From the NCBI GenBank assembly GCA_944389935.1, contig CALXOE010000014.1, positions 1 to 64,000 on the forward strand: a stretch of DNA of 64,000 bases, given 5' to 3'. This DNA is from an uncultured Victivallis sp. Lineage in GTDB: Bacteria > Verrucomicrobiota > Lentisphaeria > Victivallales > Victivallaceae. The position numbers and the translations under genes were made by a program. Positions within the stretch are counted from its first letter, which is position 1; each line of letters begins with the position of its first letter. Shown here one piece after another: positions 1 through 7,967 of the stretch. The notes beneath the pieces were generated by a model. That model worked only from the letters and a program-made list of their open reading frames with translations, was not told the DNA's origin and did not search any database.

Positions 1-30
1 CGCAAAGCGTTCACGCTGAACACAAAAAAA

Positions 31-107
31 TGGTACACCCATAGGGATTTGAACCCCAAACCTTCTGGTCCGTAGCCAGACGCTCTATCCAATTGAGCTA
101 TGGGTGC
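31..107 (-). tRNA. tRNA-Arg (anticodon ACG), CCA encoded
   Basis: Read on the minus strand the sequence folds as a complete cloverleaf: a 7-bp acceptor stem (first pair G-U), a D-arm with the usual TAGCTCAATTGGATAGAGC core, a 5-bp anticodon stem TCTGG/CCAGA around the loop CTACGGA, and a T-arm containing GGTTCAAATCC. The anticodon is ACG, so after A34-to-inosine editing it would read CGU, CGC and CGA arginine codons. The discriminator is A and the 3' CCA is encoded (positions 31-33). A TTGCAA/TATATT promoter lies just upstream. Confidence 0.95.
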
Positions 108-123
108 ACGCTTAATGTTCTTT

Positions 124-152
124 AATATATGCCGGGTCAGCAGGAATTGCAA
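124..152 (-). promoter_or_regulatory. Promoter of tRNA-Arg
   Basis: Read on the minus strand: -35 TTGCAA (147-152), a 17-bp spacer and -10 TATATT (124-129), ending 16 bases before the mature tRNA 5' end. It matches the pattern seen repeatedly in this window. Confidence 0.7.
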
Positions 153-185
153 GCTCTCCCGGAAGAATTTTTTGCGGATTTTTGC

Positions 186-2105
186 TCATCTCCGGTTGAA
201 ACGCTTTTCGATCTCGCGCAGCGTGATGGTAATCATGGTCGGACGGCCGTGCGGACAGAGCGTTCCCTGCCGGCACTCGCCGAGCTGGCGCAGAAGCTCT
301 TCCGCTGCGGTGAGCGGCAGCACGTCGTGCGCTTTCACAGCGGCGCGGCACGCGGCGCGCGCGACGTATTCGAGCTCCACCGGCAATTTGTGCTCCTCGT
401 TGTCGACCAGTTCCTGAAGCATATCCGGGATCATAGCCGACAGATCGCGGTGTTCCGGCAGCGCCGCCGGAACGGAGTTCAACATCACCGTGTGACTTCC
501 GAGCGGCTCAACATCGAACCCGACCGCCTCGAAGATCTTCCGGTTGCGCAGCAGCAGCGCGGCCATCGAATGGGGCAGCTCCAGCGTCTGCGGCAGCAGC
601 AGCGGCTGCGCGGCAACCCCCTGCCGGGCGGAGTCGAGCAGACGCTCAAACATCACTCGCTCGTGCGCCGCATGCTGGTCGATGAGAATCAGCCCCGATT
701 TCCCCGCAGCCAGAAGATAGGTGTCGTCAAGTACGCCGATGATCCGGTCCGGCCACTCCCCGTTGAACGGAATGTCGGGATAATCGAACTTCGAGCGGGC
801 GGGAATCGCCACCGCCGGAGTGTCGGTGAGAAAACTTGCGCTGTTCGTCTCCGGTTTCTCCGGGGACTCCTCCGGAATCGATGCCGGAGACGGTTCCTCC
901 CCGGAGAGCGGCTTCGACTCCGGAATCGGTTTTGCGGCGGGGGGCGCCGGGACGGGGCGCGGCCGCTCTTCCCGGAACGCCGGGAGAGAGGGCTGCTCGC
1001 TGTTCCCGGGTTCGTACTGAACGGTGGCTGCGTCGAGCACAAGTTTCAGCGGAATTTGTCCCGAGAGCGGCAGAGAGTTCTCCTCCGCCCCGGGCGGGGG
1101 GAGGGGAGCTGCTTCACGCGTGCGGCGGAGCGCGTTGCCGACCGCCGTCGCAACGGCGCGCCCGACGGCGTATTCGTGCTTGAACCGGACTTCCCGCTTG
1201 GCCGGGTGGACGTTCACGTCAACATCTTCCGGAGGCATCTCCAGAAACAGGATGACCGGAGGAAAACGGCCGCTCTCGGCGAGCGTGGCGTATCCCTCCC
1301 GGATGCCGCGGTAGATCGCGGGAGACTCGATCGCGCGTCCGTTTACGAACGTCCGCTGTTCGCGTCGGCTGTTCCTCGTGAATCCGGGGCTGGCGATGAA
1401 ACCACTGATCCGTATGCCGCCTTCCTGATGGGCAACCGGCCAGAGCGCGTCGGCGTAAACTCTGCCGAAGAATTCGCGCAGCCTCGGCTCCGGCTTCTCC
1501 GAGGCGGGTGAACGGAACGAACAGCGGCCGTCCATCACAAGTTCAAACGCCACCCCGGGGCGCGGAATCGCCAGCGCGAGCACGGCTTCCTCGATGTGGT
1601 GCGACTCGGTCGCGTCGGCTTTCAGGAATTTTCTGCGGGCCGGGGTGTTGAAGAAGAGGTCGCGAATCCGGATCGTCGTGCCGACCGCGCCGCCGCAGGG
1701 GGCGGCTTCGATGAGCCGCCCCCCCTCGACGGTCACGCGGGTTCCCTCAAGCTGTTCCGCCGTCCGGGTCGTGAGTTCAAACCGGCTGATCGAGGCGATC
1801 GAGGGGAGCGCTTCGCCACGGAATCCGAGCGTGACGATGTGATCGATTCCCGCTTCGTCGAGAAGTTTGCTCGTGCCGTGCGGTTCGATGCACAGAAGTG
1901 CGTCGTCGGCATCCATGCCGCAGCCGTCGTCGGTGACACAGATCAGCCGCGATCCGGCGCGCTCGATTTCAATGCGGATTCGTTTCGCGCCGGCATCGAT
2001 GGCGTTTTCCACCAGCTCCTTGACGACCGAGGCGGGGCGTTCGATGACCTCCCCGGCCGCAATCCGGTTGCTGAGGTGTTCGGACATGACTTTAATCTTG
2101 CTCAT
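186..2105 (-). CDS. mutL: DNA mismatch repair protein MutL
   Basis: MutL couples mismatch recognition by MutS to strand incision. The 639-residue protein has the GHKL ATPase motifs: KELVENAIDAGA at 29-40 with catalytic Glu30, DDGCGMD near 59-65 and TLGFRGEAL at 92-100. After a Pro/Glu-rich linker comes the C-terminal dimerisation and endonuclease domain. The metal-binding signature DQHA-x2-E-x4-E is intact at about 476-487, as is CPHGRP at about 617-622, so this is the nicking type of MutL found in organisms without MutH. The ATG at 2105 was chosen because MSKIKVMSEHLSNRIAAGEV is the conserved family start; an in-frame extension upstream is non-homologous. It overlaps the upstream TPR gene by 14 bases, suggesting co-transcription. 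No mutS is in the window. Confidence 0.97.
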   Translation of the reverse strand: MSKIKVMSEHLSNRIAAGEVIERPASVVKELVENAIDAGAKRIRIEIERAGSRLICVTDDGCGMDADDALLCIEPHGTSKLLDEAGIDHIVTLGFRGEALPSIASISRFELTTRTAEQLEGTRVTVEGGRLIEAAPCGGAVGTTIRIRDLFFNTPARRKFLKADATESHHIEEAVLALAIPRPGVAFELVMDGRCSFRSPASEKPEPRLREFFGRVYADALWPVAHQEGGIRISGFIASPGFTRNSRREQRTFVNGRAIESPAIYRGIREGYATLAESGRFPPVILFLEMPPEDVDVNVHPAKREVRFKHEYAVGRAVATAVGNALRRTREAAPLPPPGAEENSLPLSGQIPLKLVLDAATVQYEPGNSEQPSLPAFREERPRPVPAPPAAKPIPESKPLSGEEPSPASIPEESPEKPETNSASFLTDTPAVAIPARSKFDYPDIPFNGEWPDRIIGVLDDTYLLAAGKSGLILIDQHAAHERVMFERLLDSARQGVAAQPLLLPQTLELPHSMAALLLRNRKIFEAVGFDVEPLGSHTVMLNSVPAALPEHRDLSAMIPDMLQELVDNEEHKLPVELEYVARAACRAAVKAHDVLPLTAAEELLRQLGECRQGTLCPHGRPTMITITLREIEKRFNRR

Positions 2106-2742
2106 GATTCTGCTCCGGGGAGTCGGAATGGGAGGGTTCCGTCTCCTGGTTCTCGTTTTGCGGCGGAAGCTCTCCCGCCGATTTCTCCTGTTCGGCATTT
2201 CGTTCGGATGCCTTGCGCCGGTACTCCTCCGCCGCCGCGAGGTCGCCGAGTTCCTCATAGGCCCGGCTTAGACTCATATCGATGTCCGGCTGATTCGGAT
2301 CGATGGCCCGGGCGGTCAGGAGTTCCCGGATGCCCGCCTCGTACCACTTCAATCGGACCAGCGTCTCTCCGAGATTCGCGTGGGCGACAGGGTCGCCCGG
2401 ATGTTTCGCGAGGACGGCGCGGAAGATGTTGCTCGCTTCAAAGTACCTCCCGGAGAGGAAGTAGACGTTTCCAAGCATCCGCATCGCCATGATATTGTCC
2501 CGGTCCAGGTTCAGAACCCGCCGGAGGGAGTGTTCCGCCTCGGGGTAACGCTCCTGCGTAAAAAAACGCGCGGATTCGTTCAGCAATCCCCTGACGACCT
2601 GCGGCGACGCCTCCGGTTCCCTGCGGCTGCGGTACTGGTCCGGACTCTGATTGTTGTAACTGCGGATGACGCAGGCGGTCAGCAGAACGACGCCCGTCAG
2701 CAGCCCGAGCAGCAGAAAAAGTCCTTTTTTCTCTCTGTTCAT
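2092..2742 (-). CDS. TPR-repeat lipoprotein
   Basis: A 216-residue protein with a short basic N-terminus, one hydrophobic segment and a lipobox ending LTAC at about residue 24, so it should be a lipid-anchored envelope protein. Residues of about 50-185 form three to four tetratricopeptide helical pairs (for example ARFFTQERYPEAEHSLRRVL, then the NVYFLSGRYFEASNIFRAVL and NLGETLVRLKWYEAGIRELL regions), a scaffold for protein-protein contact. The C-terminus is Glu/Gln-rich and probably disordered. Its start overlaps the stop of the upstream ABC ATPase gene by 4 bases (ATGA), and its end overlaps mutL. The specific partner is unknown; the operon does not reveal a pathway. Confidence 0.8.
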   Translation of the reverse strand: MNREKKGLFLLLGLLTGVVLLTACVIRSYNNQSPDQYRSRREPEASPQVVRGLLNESARFFTQERYPEAEHSLRRVLNLDRDNIMAMRMLGNVYFLSGRYFEASNIFRAVLAKHPGDPVAHANLGETLVRLKWYEAGIRELLTARAIDPNQPDIDMSLSRAYEELGDLAAAEEYRRKASERNAEQEKSAGELPPQNENQETEPSHSDSPEQNHEQD

Positions 2743-3749
2743 TCCAGGTTGCCCGTTCCGGCTGCGAAAGGATGCCGGCAGTAAACCGTATGGGTGTTCG
2801 AGATCGACACCGGAGCGGGAATTTCACAACAGCACCGTTCCTGCTCTTCCGGCGAAAGATCTTTCCGCCGTTCGCACCGGTCGCAGAAGCGGCAGCCCGG
2901 AGCGAACTCCTCCGGCGGCGGAACGTGGCCGGGAATCGTCGAGAGCCGCTTCCCCTCTCCGCCGAGATGCGGAACCGCTTTGAGCAGAGCCCGGGTATAA
3001 GGATGGGCGGGATGGGCGAAGAGTTCCGGTCCGGAGGCGTATTCGACGATGTTTCCGGCATACATGACCGCGACCCGGTTCGCGAGCCGGGCGACGATGC
3101 CGAGGTTGTGAGTCACGAGGATCACTGCCATGTCGCGGGCGCGCCGCAGTTCGTCGATGAGTTCGAGGATCTGCGCCTGAATCGTCACGTCGAGCGCCGT
3201 AGTCGGCTCGTCGGCGACGAGCAGCTCCGGATTGCCCGCGAGCGCCATGGCGATCATGACGCGCTGCTGCATGCCGCCGGACATCTCGTGCGGAAACGAG
3301 TCCACGCGGCTCTCGGGCGCGGGAATCCCGACCAGTCGCAGAAGTTCAATGACTTCCCCGCGCACATCGGTCACTTCCGGTCGGTGCAGGGCGAGCACTT
3401 CGGCGATCTGGCTGCCGACCCGGAACACCGGATTGAGCGAGACCGACGGCTCCTGAAAGATATAGGCGATTCCTCCGCCGCGGATCTTCCGCAGTTTCCG
3501 GGCGGGGAGGCGGGTCAGATCCACGGTTCCCTCTTTCGTCTGGAATTCGATCGCGTCGGCCCGGACGCGCGCCGGGGGAGTCGGCAGAAGCGAGGTCAGT
3601 GAAAGACAGCTTATGCTCTTGCCGCAGCCGGATTCTCCGACCAGGGCGAGAATTTCGCCGCGGTCGACATCGAACGATACGTTGCTCACGATGTCCGGAG
3701 CATTCGCCCCGAACGAGATATTCAGATTTTTTACCGATAAAAGCGCCAT
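2739..3749 (-). CDS. Oligopeptide/dipeptide ABC transporter ATP-binding protein (OppD/DppD type)
   Basis: A 336-residue cytoplasmic ATPase of the OppD/DppD group that powers peptide (or nickel/sugar) uptake. Visible motifs: Walker A GESGCGKS at 38-45, Q-loop Gln99, signature MSGGMQQR from 156, Walker B LLVADE at 176-181 and H-loop His214. The C-terminal oligopeptide-transporter extension is present (HPYTRALL, then [20 protein letters not shown] with clustered cysteines), which distinguishes the subfamily. The ATG at 3749 begins the conserved [14 protein letters not shown]; the longer in-frame extension includes promoter sequence. No permease, binding protein or partner OppF ATPase lies nearby, so the partner subunits must be encoded elsewhere. 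It starts the operon that continues into the TPR lipoprotein and mutL. Confidence 0.92.
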   Translation of the reverse strand: MALLSVKNLNISFGANAPDIVSNVSFDVDRGEILALVGESGCGKSISCLSLTSLLPTPPARVRADAIEFQTKEGTVDLTRLPARKLRKIRGGGIAYIFQEPSVSLNPVFRVGSQIAEVLALHRPEVTDVRGEVIELLRLVGIPAPESRVDSFPHEMSGGMQQRVMIAMALAGNPELLVADEPTTALDVTIQAQILELIDELRRARDMAVILVTHNLGIVARLANRVAVMYAGNIVEYASGPELFAHPAHPYTRALLKAVPHLGGEGKRLSTIPGHVPPPEEFAPGCRFCDRCERRKDLSPEEQERCCCEIPAPVSISNTHTVYCRHPFAAGTGNLE

Positions 3750-3795
3750 GCCGGAAATCAATATCTGCGGTGGAAAAAAAGCCTGTTTCTTCAAT

Positions 3796-3824
3796 ATAAC
3801 ACGAAATACGGCGAGATTCCACAA
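3796..3824 (-). promoter_or_regulatory. Candidate promoter of the ABC ATPase-TPR-mutL operon
   Basis: Minus strand: -35 TTGTGG (3819-3824), 17-bp spacer, -10 TGTTAT (3796-3801), about 45 bases upstream of the start codon. A TATATT overlaps the -10 but would need a 20-bp spacer. Confidence 0.45.
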
Positions 3825-3841
3825 TATTTCACCGCAGACAG

Positions 3842-3870
3842 TAGAAAAAATCGGAAATCACCATTATATT
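3842..3870 (+). promoter_or_regulatory. Weak candidate promoter of the ketosynthase-lipA pair
   Basis: -10 TATATT (3865-3870) with a 17-bp spacer from a poor -35, TAGAAA (3842-3847), 50 bases before the ATG at 3921. The -10 matches the window's common form; the -35 is only 4/6. Confidence 0.35.
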
Positions 3871-3920
3871 ACCGTGGAAATAAGAAATCTGTCATCATTC
3901 CGGACAATTTGCGAGGGTAC

Positions 3921-5153
3921 ATGGAAAGAGCGTTCATCTCGGGACGGGGGCTGATCACTCCCATTGGAAAAACGGTACAGGAGAACATCGCCGGGCTGCG
4001 TTCCGGCAGAAGCGGGATCATCCGGGAGCCGTCGTTTGTCGAGCACAAGCTCGAGAGTCAGGTCGGCGGATCGATCGGGGAGATTCCCTCCTGTCCGCTG
4101 ATCGACCGCAAGACGCTGCGGTTCTGTCCTCCGGTCGGGGTCATGTCCGTTGTCGCCGTGCTTGAGGCGATTGCCGAGGCGGGGATCACGCTCGAGGAGC
4201 TGCGTTCGATGCGCGTGGCGATCATCGGCGGTGTCGCGGGCGGCAACTACCGGGAGCTTTACGAGGAGACTGCGAGCTACATGAACGCCAATTACCGGCT
4301 GCGCAACGTGAGCCCTTACTGCGTGCCGCGGATCATGCCCTCGAACGCGGTTGCGAGTCTCTCGCTGCTGCTCGGTCTGACCGGTGAGTCCTATGACGTT
4401 TCGGCAGCCTGCGCGTCGAGCGCGGTTTCGGTCATGGTCGCGACCCGGCTGATCCGTTCGGGGCAGTACGATGTGGTGATCGCAGGCGGTGCGGAGAAGC
4501 TCGACTGGGTCGAGGCGCTCGGATTCACCGCCTGCCGCGCGCTTTCGCGCAAATTCAACGACACACCGGAGAAAGCGAGCCGGCCGTTCGACCGCGACCG
4601 CGACGGGTTCGTCCTGGCGGAGGGCGCGGCTTACGTGGTTCTGGAGTCGGAGTCTCACCTGAAAGCGCGCGGTGGCCGGGCGATTTCGGAGGTTTCCGGC
4701 ATCGCGGCCAACAGCAACGCGAAAGATATGGTCGTCCCCGATACGGCGGCGTCCGCGAACGTCATGCGCAATGCGATCGCCGATGCGGGGCTGCGCCCGG
4801 AAGAGGTCGGTTACGTGAACACCCACGGTACGGGCACTCCGGTCGGAGACCCGGTGGAGCTCGCCGCGATCCGCGAAGTGCTCGGCACGGGCGTGGCGAT
4901 CAACAGTACGAAATCCCAGACCGGCCACATGGTCGGTGCAACCGGCGCGGCGGAGATCATCTTCACCTCGCTGATGCTGGAACACAAATTCATCTCTCCC
5001 TCGATCAACCTCGACAACCCCGATCCGGAGTTCGCATGGGCGGATCTTGTGCGTGAGTGCCGCGACGGGGTCGATATCCGCCACGGCATTTCAAACAGTT
5101 TCGCTTTCGGGGGGTCGAACGTGGCGGTGGTGATTTCCGACTGCGGGAAGTAA
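3921..5153 (+). CDS. Beta-ketoacyl-ACP synthase, FabF/KAS II-like
   Basis: A 410-residue thiolase-fold condensing enzyme that joins an acyl chain to malonyl-ACP. The catalytic triad is intact: Cys164 in DVSAACASS, His302 in NTHGTGTPVGD and His336 in KSQTGHMVGATGAAE, with the conserved Lys331. The length and the GTGTPVGD motif fit the FabF/KAS II branch rather than FabH. The ATG at 3921 has a GAGGG just upstream; an in-frame TTG at 3909 is possible but less likely. No other fab gene or acyl carrier protein is nearby; lipA follows after 6 bases, so the enzyme may serve general fatty acid synthesis, octanoyl supply for lipoate, or a dedicated acyl product. The family is certain, the exact pathway is not. 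Confidence 0.9.
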   Translation: MERAFISGRGLITPIGKTVQENIAGLRSGRSGIIREPSFVEHKLESQVGGSIGEIPSCPLIDRKTLRFCPPVGVMSVVAVLEAIAEAGITLEELRSMRVAIIGGVAGGNYRELYEETASYMNANYRLRNVSPYCVPRIMPSNAVASLSLLLGLTGESYDVSAACASSAVSVMVATRLIRSGQYDVVIAGGAEKLDWVEALGFTACRALSRKFNDTPEKASRPFDRDRDGFVLAEGAAYVVLESESHLKARGGRAISEVSGIAANSNAKDMVVPDTAASANVMRNAIADAGLRPEEVGYVNTHGTGTPVGDPVELAAIREVLGTGVAINSTKSQTGHMVGATGAAEIIFTSLMLEHKFISPSINLDNPDPEFAWADLVRECRDGVDIRHGISNSFAFGGSNVAVVISDCGK

Positions 5154-5159
5154 GAGATC

Positions 5160-6050
5160 GTGAGAGGGGAGGGCAAGCCGCAGCGCCCCCGGCTGCCGGA
5201 GTGGCTGAAAGTCCGGGTCAGAGCAGGAGGCGCCCGCGAGGAGGTCGCCGGGATTCTGCGCGATCTGCGGCTCAACACGGTTTGTTCCGGGGCGCTCTGC
5301 CCGAATCTCGGGGAGTGTTTCTGTTCCGGTACGGCGACGTTTCTCATCATGGGGAGCAGCTGCACGCGCAACTGTCGTTTCTGCGCGATCGACCATTCGC
5401 CGCACCCTGCTCCGCCGGAGGAGGACGAGGCCGAACGGCTCGCGGAAGCCGCCGCGCGACTTCATTTGAACTATGTGGTCGTGACCAGCGTGACCCGGGA
5501 CGATCTGCCGGACGGTGGAGCGCACTGTTTCGCCGCGGTCATCGACGCGCTGCACCGGCGGCTGCCGGGGGCGGGAGTCGAGGTGTTGACTCCCGATTTC
5601 AACTGCGACGGCAGGGCGATTGCCGCCGTACTTGCCGCCGGGCCGACGGTTTTCAACCACAACATCGAGACGGTTGAGCGGCTGTCGGGGGAGATCCGCA
5701 CACGCGCGACTTACCGCAAATCGCTGGAAGTGCTGCGCCTCGCGCATGAGATCGGCAACGGAATCCCCGTGAAATCCGGGATCATGCTCGGTTTGGGGGA
5801 GCGCGACGAGGAGGTCGTTCAAACGCTGGAGGATCTGCGGGGCGCGGGGGTCTCGATCGTGACGATCGGGCAGTATCTGCCGCCGTCGGCACAGCATTGG
5901 CCGCTTGACCGTTTCGTCACGCCGGAGGAGTTCGCCCGCTTCGGCCGGATCGCGGAGGAGCTCGGGTTTTCGGCGGTGGCGAGTTCGCCGCTCGTACGCA
6001 GCAGTTACCACGCCGGAGAGCTGCACAAAAAAGGCGAATCCGGGTCGTAA
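5160..6050 (+). CDS. lipA: Lipoyl synthase
   Basis: Radical-SAM enzyme that inserts two sulfurs into protein-bound octanoyl chains to form the lipoyl cofactor. Both clusters are visible: the auxiliary sulfur-donor cluster CSGALCPNLGEC (Cys42, Cys47, Cys53) and the SAM cluster CTRNCRFC (Cys68, Cys72, Cys75). The C-terminal R-S-S-Y motif, whose serine ligates the auxiliary cluster, is present as VRSSYHAGEL. At 296 residues it has family length. The start is GTG at 5160, 6 bases after the ketosynthase stop, with only a weak ribosome site, which suggests translational coupling. LipB or LplA is not in the window. Its last 46 bases overlap the convergent DUF1848 gene. Confidence 0.95.
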   Translation: MRGEGKPQRPRLPEWLKVRVRAGGAREEVAGILRDLRLNTVCSGALCPNLGECFCSGTATFLIMGSSCTRNCRFCAIDHSPHPAPPEEDEAERLAEAAARLHLNYVVVTSVTRDDLPDGGAHCFAAVIDALHRRLPGAGVEVLTPDFNCDGRAIAAVLAAGPTVFNHNIETVERLSGEIRTRATYRKSLEVLRLAHEIGNGIPVKSGIMLGLGERDEEVVQTLEDLRGAGVSIVTIGQYLPPSAQHWPLDRFVTPEEFARFGRIAEELGFSAVASSPLVRSSYHAGELHKKGESGS

Positions 6051-6874
6051 GTGGTTTCAGCCCGCAGCCGGGCCGACTCCGGCGAGCGGTTCGCGTAGCA
6101 GTAACGGCAGCCGTGCGGACAGCAGCCCGGAGTACCGATATCGATGCTCTTCAAGCAGTTGCACAGCTTTCTCTGCCCCGGATCTTTCTTCGCATCGACC
6201 TCGTGGCCGCAGATCGCTTCGACCCATTTTCTGCCGATGCAGGCGGCGGGCGGGAGTTCGAGTCCCGATTCCGCACACGCTTCGAGCCGGAGTCCACGCC
6301 CGGAGGCGATGGCGGCGAGTTCGGTTGCGAGGGCGCTGCACTCTTCCGGGGCGGGTTCGCGGATTGACGTTCCCGCGAGATTCCGGCGGGTCCGCGCGTA
6401 GAAGTCGAGGAAACTTGTGACGCAGTGCGTCGTACAGCCCGCGAGTTCATCGGCGATGCGGCGGAACGAATCGCGGTGGAAGCCCGCATCGTAATCCGGA
6501 GAGAAAGCGATCGGGTCATAGCGCCAGACCATCTTCCGCGGGCCGATCCGCTGCGCGAGCGCCCGGAACGTCGCGATCCGTTCCCGCAGCGGCGGTACGC
6601 CCGGCTCGAGGTCGGAGCCGTAGGCGTTCAGCGTGAAAGCGATGCCGAACGGAATGCCGAATGCTTCAAGTTTGCCAAGCCCGGCGAGCAGCGGGGCCGG
6701 ATTCTTGCTCCAGAAAATGATGGCGTCGACGGCGGGCGGAGTCAGGTCGACCCTGCGGACCTGGCCGGGATTCATCGGGTTGCGCGTCATGGCGAATCCG
6801 GCGCAGAGCCGGTTCAGCAGCCATGGCATGAAGAAAGCCGGGATATCGGTCCGGCGGCTGGCGCTCACGATCAT
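6005..6874 (-). CDS. DUF1848 family protein (radical-SAM-like)
   Basis: A 289-residue protein starting MIVSASRRTDIPAF, the hallmark N-terminus of DUF1848, followed by the family blocks NPxNPGQVRRVDL and DAIIFWSKNPAPL. The C-terminus carries clustered cysteines (CNCLKSIDIG, CCPHGCRYCYAN), an arrangement expected to hold an iron-sulfur cluster. Biochemical function is not established for the family. It follows ogt with a 1-base gap (ogt upstream), implying one transcript; association with alkylated-DNA repair is only a positional hint. The 3' end overlaps lipA by 46 bases in the convergent orientation. Confidence 0.85.
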   Translation of the reverse strand: MIVSASRRTDIPAFFMPWLLNRLCAGFAMTRNPMNPGQVRRVDLTPPAVDAIIFWSKNPAPLLAGLGKLEAFGIPFGIAFTLNAYGSDLEPGVPPLRERIATFRALAQRIGPRKMVWRYDPIAFSPDYDAGFHRDSFRRIADELAGCTTHCVTSFLDFYARTRRNLAGTSIREPAPEECSALATELAAIASGRGLRLEACAESGLELPPAACIGRKWVEAICGHEVDAKKDPGQRKLCNCLKSIDIGTPGCCPHGCRYCYANRSPESARLRAETTYDPDSPFLCSSPAW

Positions 6875-6875
6875 T

Positions 6876-7340
6876 TTAAAACAAACTCTCCGTACCGGCT
6901 TCGAGTTCAAGCAGTTTCCGTTTCAGATCGAGCCCTCCCGCGTACCCGACGAGCTTTCCGTTTGCTCCGATGACGCGGTGGCATGGAATGAAAATCGCAA
7001 TCGGGTTGCAGTGGTTCGCCATGCCGACGGCGCGGCTTCCTCCCGGGCAGTCGACCGCGTCGGCGATCTCCCGGTAGGTGGCGGTCCCGCCGTAAGGGAT
7101 GCGCCGCAGCGCCTCCCAGACTCTCCGCTGGAACGCGGTTCCCTGCGGAGCCAGCGGCAGGTCGAATGTCTGCCGCGTTCCGGAAAAATACTCCTCAAGT
7201 TCGCGGAACGCCTCTGCGAGAAGCGGATCGTCCGGGGCGGTTTCCGGGGCGTCGCACGGCAGAATCAGCGCCGTGATGGCGCCGTTTTCGCTCCGGATGC
7301 CGATTCTGCAGAGCGGAAAGGTTTTGCAGCCGAATCCCAT
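6876..7340 (-). CDS. ogt: Methylated-DNA--protein-cysteine methyltransferase
   Basis: Suicide DNA-repair protein that transfers the methyl group from O6-methylguanine to its own cysteine. The acceptor motif IPCHRVI is intact with Cys120, preceded by the conserved GTAFQRRVWEALRRIPYG block and RAVGMANHCNP (with the Arg finger and Asn hinge), and followed by GKLVGYAGGL. The length of 154 residues is that of a single-domain Ogt/AGT without the Ada regulatory half. The ATG at 7340 was chosen over an in-frame start 24 bases upstream that lies close to the promoter. It is the first gene of a two-gene unit with DUF1848. Confidence 0.95.
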   Translation of the reverse strand: MGFGCKTFPLCRIGIRSENGAITALILPCDAPETAPDDPLLAEAFRELEEYFSGTRQTFDLPLAPQGTAFQRRVWEALRRIPYGGTATYREIADAVDCPGGSRAVGMANHCNPIAIFIPCHRVIGANGKLVGYAGGLDLKRKLLELEAGTESLF

Positions 7341-7362
7341 GTTATGATCTCCTGGTTGAAAC

Positions 7363-7390
7363 ACAATACTCCATTTTCCCGAAAAGGCAA
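7363..7390 (-). promoter_or_regulatory. Promoter of ogt-DUF1848
   Basis: Minus strand: -35 TTGCCT (7385-7390), 16-bp spacer, -10 TATTGT (7363-7368), 22 bases before the ogt start codon; a GGAG ribosome site follows. Confidence 0.55.
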
Positions 7391-7394
7391 GGCC

Positions 7395-7898
7395 TCACCA
7401 TTGTCGCAACGCGAGAATCACGAGGCTGAGCGCGTAGAACGGCGCCGCCAACCCGAACGACCCGCCCGCGCTTGCGAAGAAAGTCGCTCCGAGCAGCAGC
7501 GGCAGCACCGCTTCCAGAATCGAGAGGATTCGTTCCTGGGACGCAACTCCCTTCCGTCGCAGTTCCGGGAGCAGCCCTGCACCGAGCAAAATCACCCAGA
7601 GTCCGATGCCGATCGCTCCGAGCCGGTCGCGCCGGGAGAAGAAGAGCAGCAGCGCGCCCGTCGTCGCGAGAGCAGTCAGCAGCAGTCCGATGCGGTGATG
7701 CCGGTTGCGCACCCCCGCGGCGAGGAGCATCATCCCCGCCGCGATCAGGAGGAAGAGCCCGCACCCGGCAAGCGCTCCGAGCGGCGGTCGCAGCAGAAGC
7801 AGCGGCACGGGCAGCAGCGTGAGCACGGCCCGGAACCGTCTGGCTCCGGGCTGCCGGCCGAAAAGAAGAAATCGGGTTATTTCCGCTGTTTTTTTCAT
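7395..7898 (-). CDS. Small multi-pass membrane protein, unknown function
   Basis: A 167-residue, strongly hydrophobic protein with about five to six predicted membrane segments separated by short Arg-rich loops (RNRHHR, RRDR, ELRRKGVASQER). The pattern of short paired hydrophobic helices resembles HdeD/DUF308-type membrane proteins, but no diagnostic motif was recognised and this is only a suggestion. The ATG at 7898 begins MKKTAEITRF. It is transcribed divergently from tsaD from an overlapping promoter region and ends just upstream of the ogt promoter, so it appears to be a single-gene unit. Confidence 0.65.
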   Translation of the reverse strand: MKKTAEITRFLLFGRQPGARRFRAVLTLLPVPLLLLRPPLGALAGCGLFLLIAAGMMLLAAGVRNRHHRIGLLLTALATTGALLLFFSRRDRLGAIGIGLWVILLGAGLLPELRRKGVASQERILSILEAVLPLLLGATFFASAGGSFGLAAPFYALSLVILALRQW

Positions 7899-7905
7899 AG
7901 GTTGT

Positions 7906-7934
7906 TTGTGTTTGAAACAAAGATATGGTATATT
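7906..7934 (+). promoter_or_regulatory. Promoter of tsaD
   Basis: -35 TTGTGT (7906-7911), 17-bp spacer, -10 TATATT (7929-7934), 33 bases before the ATG. It overlaps the divergent promoter at 7920-7947. Confidence 0.6.
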
Positions 7935-7947
7935 TTCAAAATATCAA
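7920..7947 (-). promoter_or_regulatory. Promoter of the small membrane protein gene
   Basis: Minus strand: -35 TTGATA (7942-7947), 16-bp spacer, -10 TATCTT (7920-7925). It overlaps the tsaD promoter, so the two divergent units cannot be occupied by polymerase at the same time. Confidence 0.5.
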
Positions 7948-7967
7948 GTGGGACGAGGATTTTTCTT

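Noticed and set aside
6633..7967. A 445-residue N-terminal extension of TsaD in frame
   Set aside because: The extension is antisense to ogt, DUF1848 and the small membrane gene and includes the promoter; TsaD homology begins at 7968.
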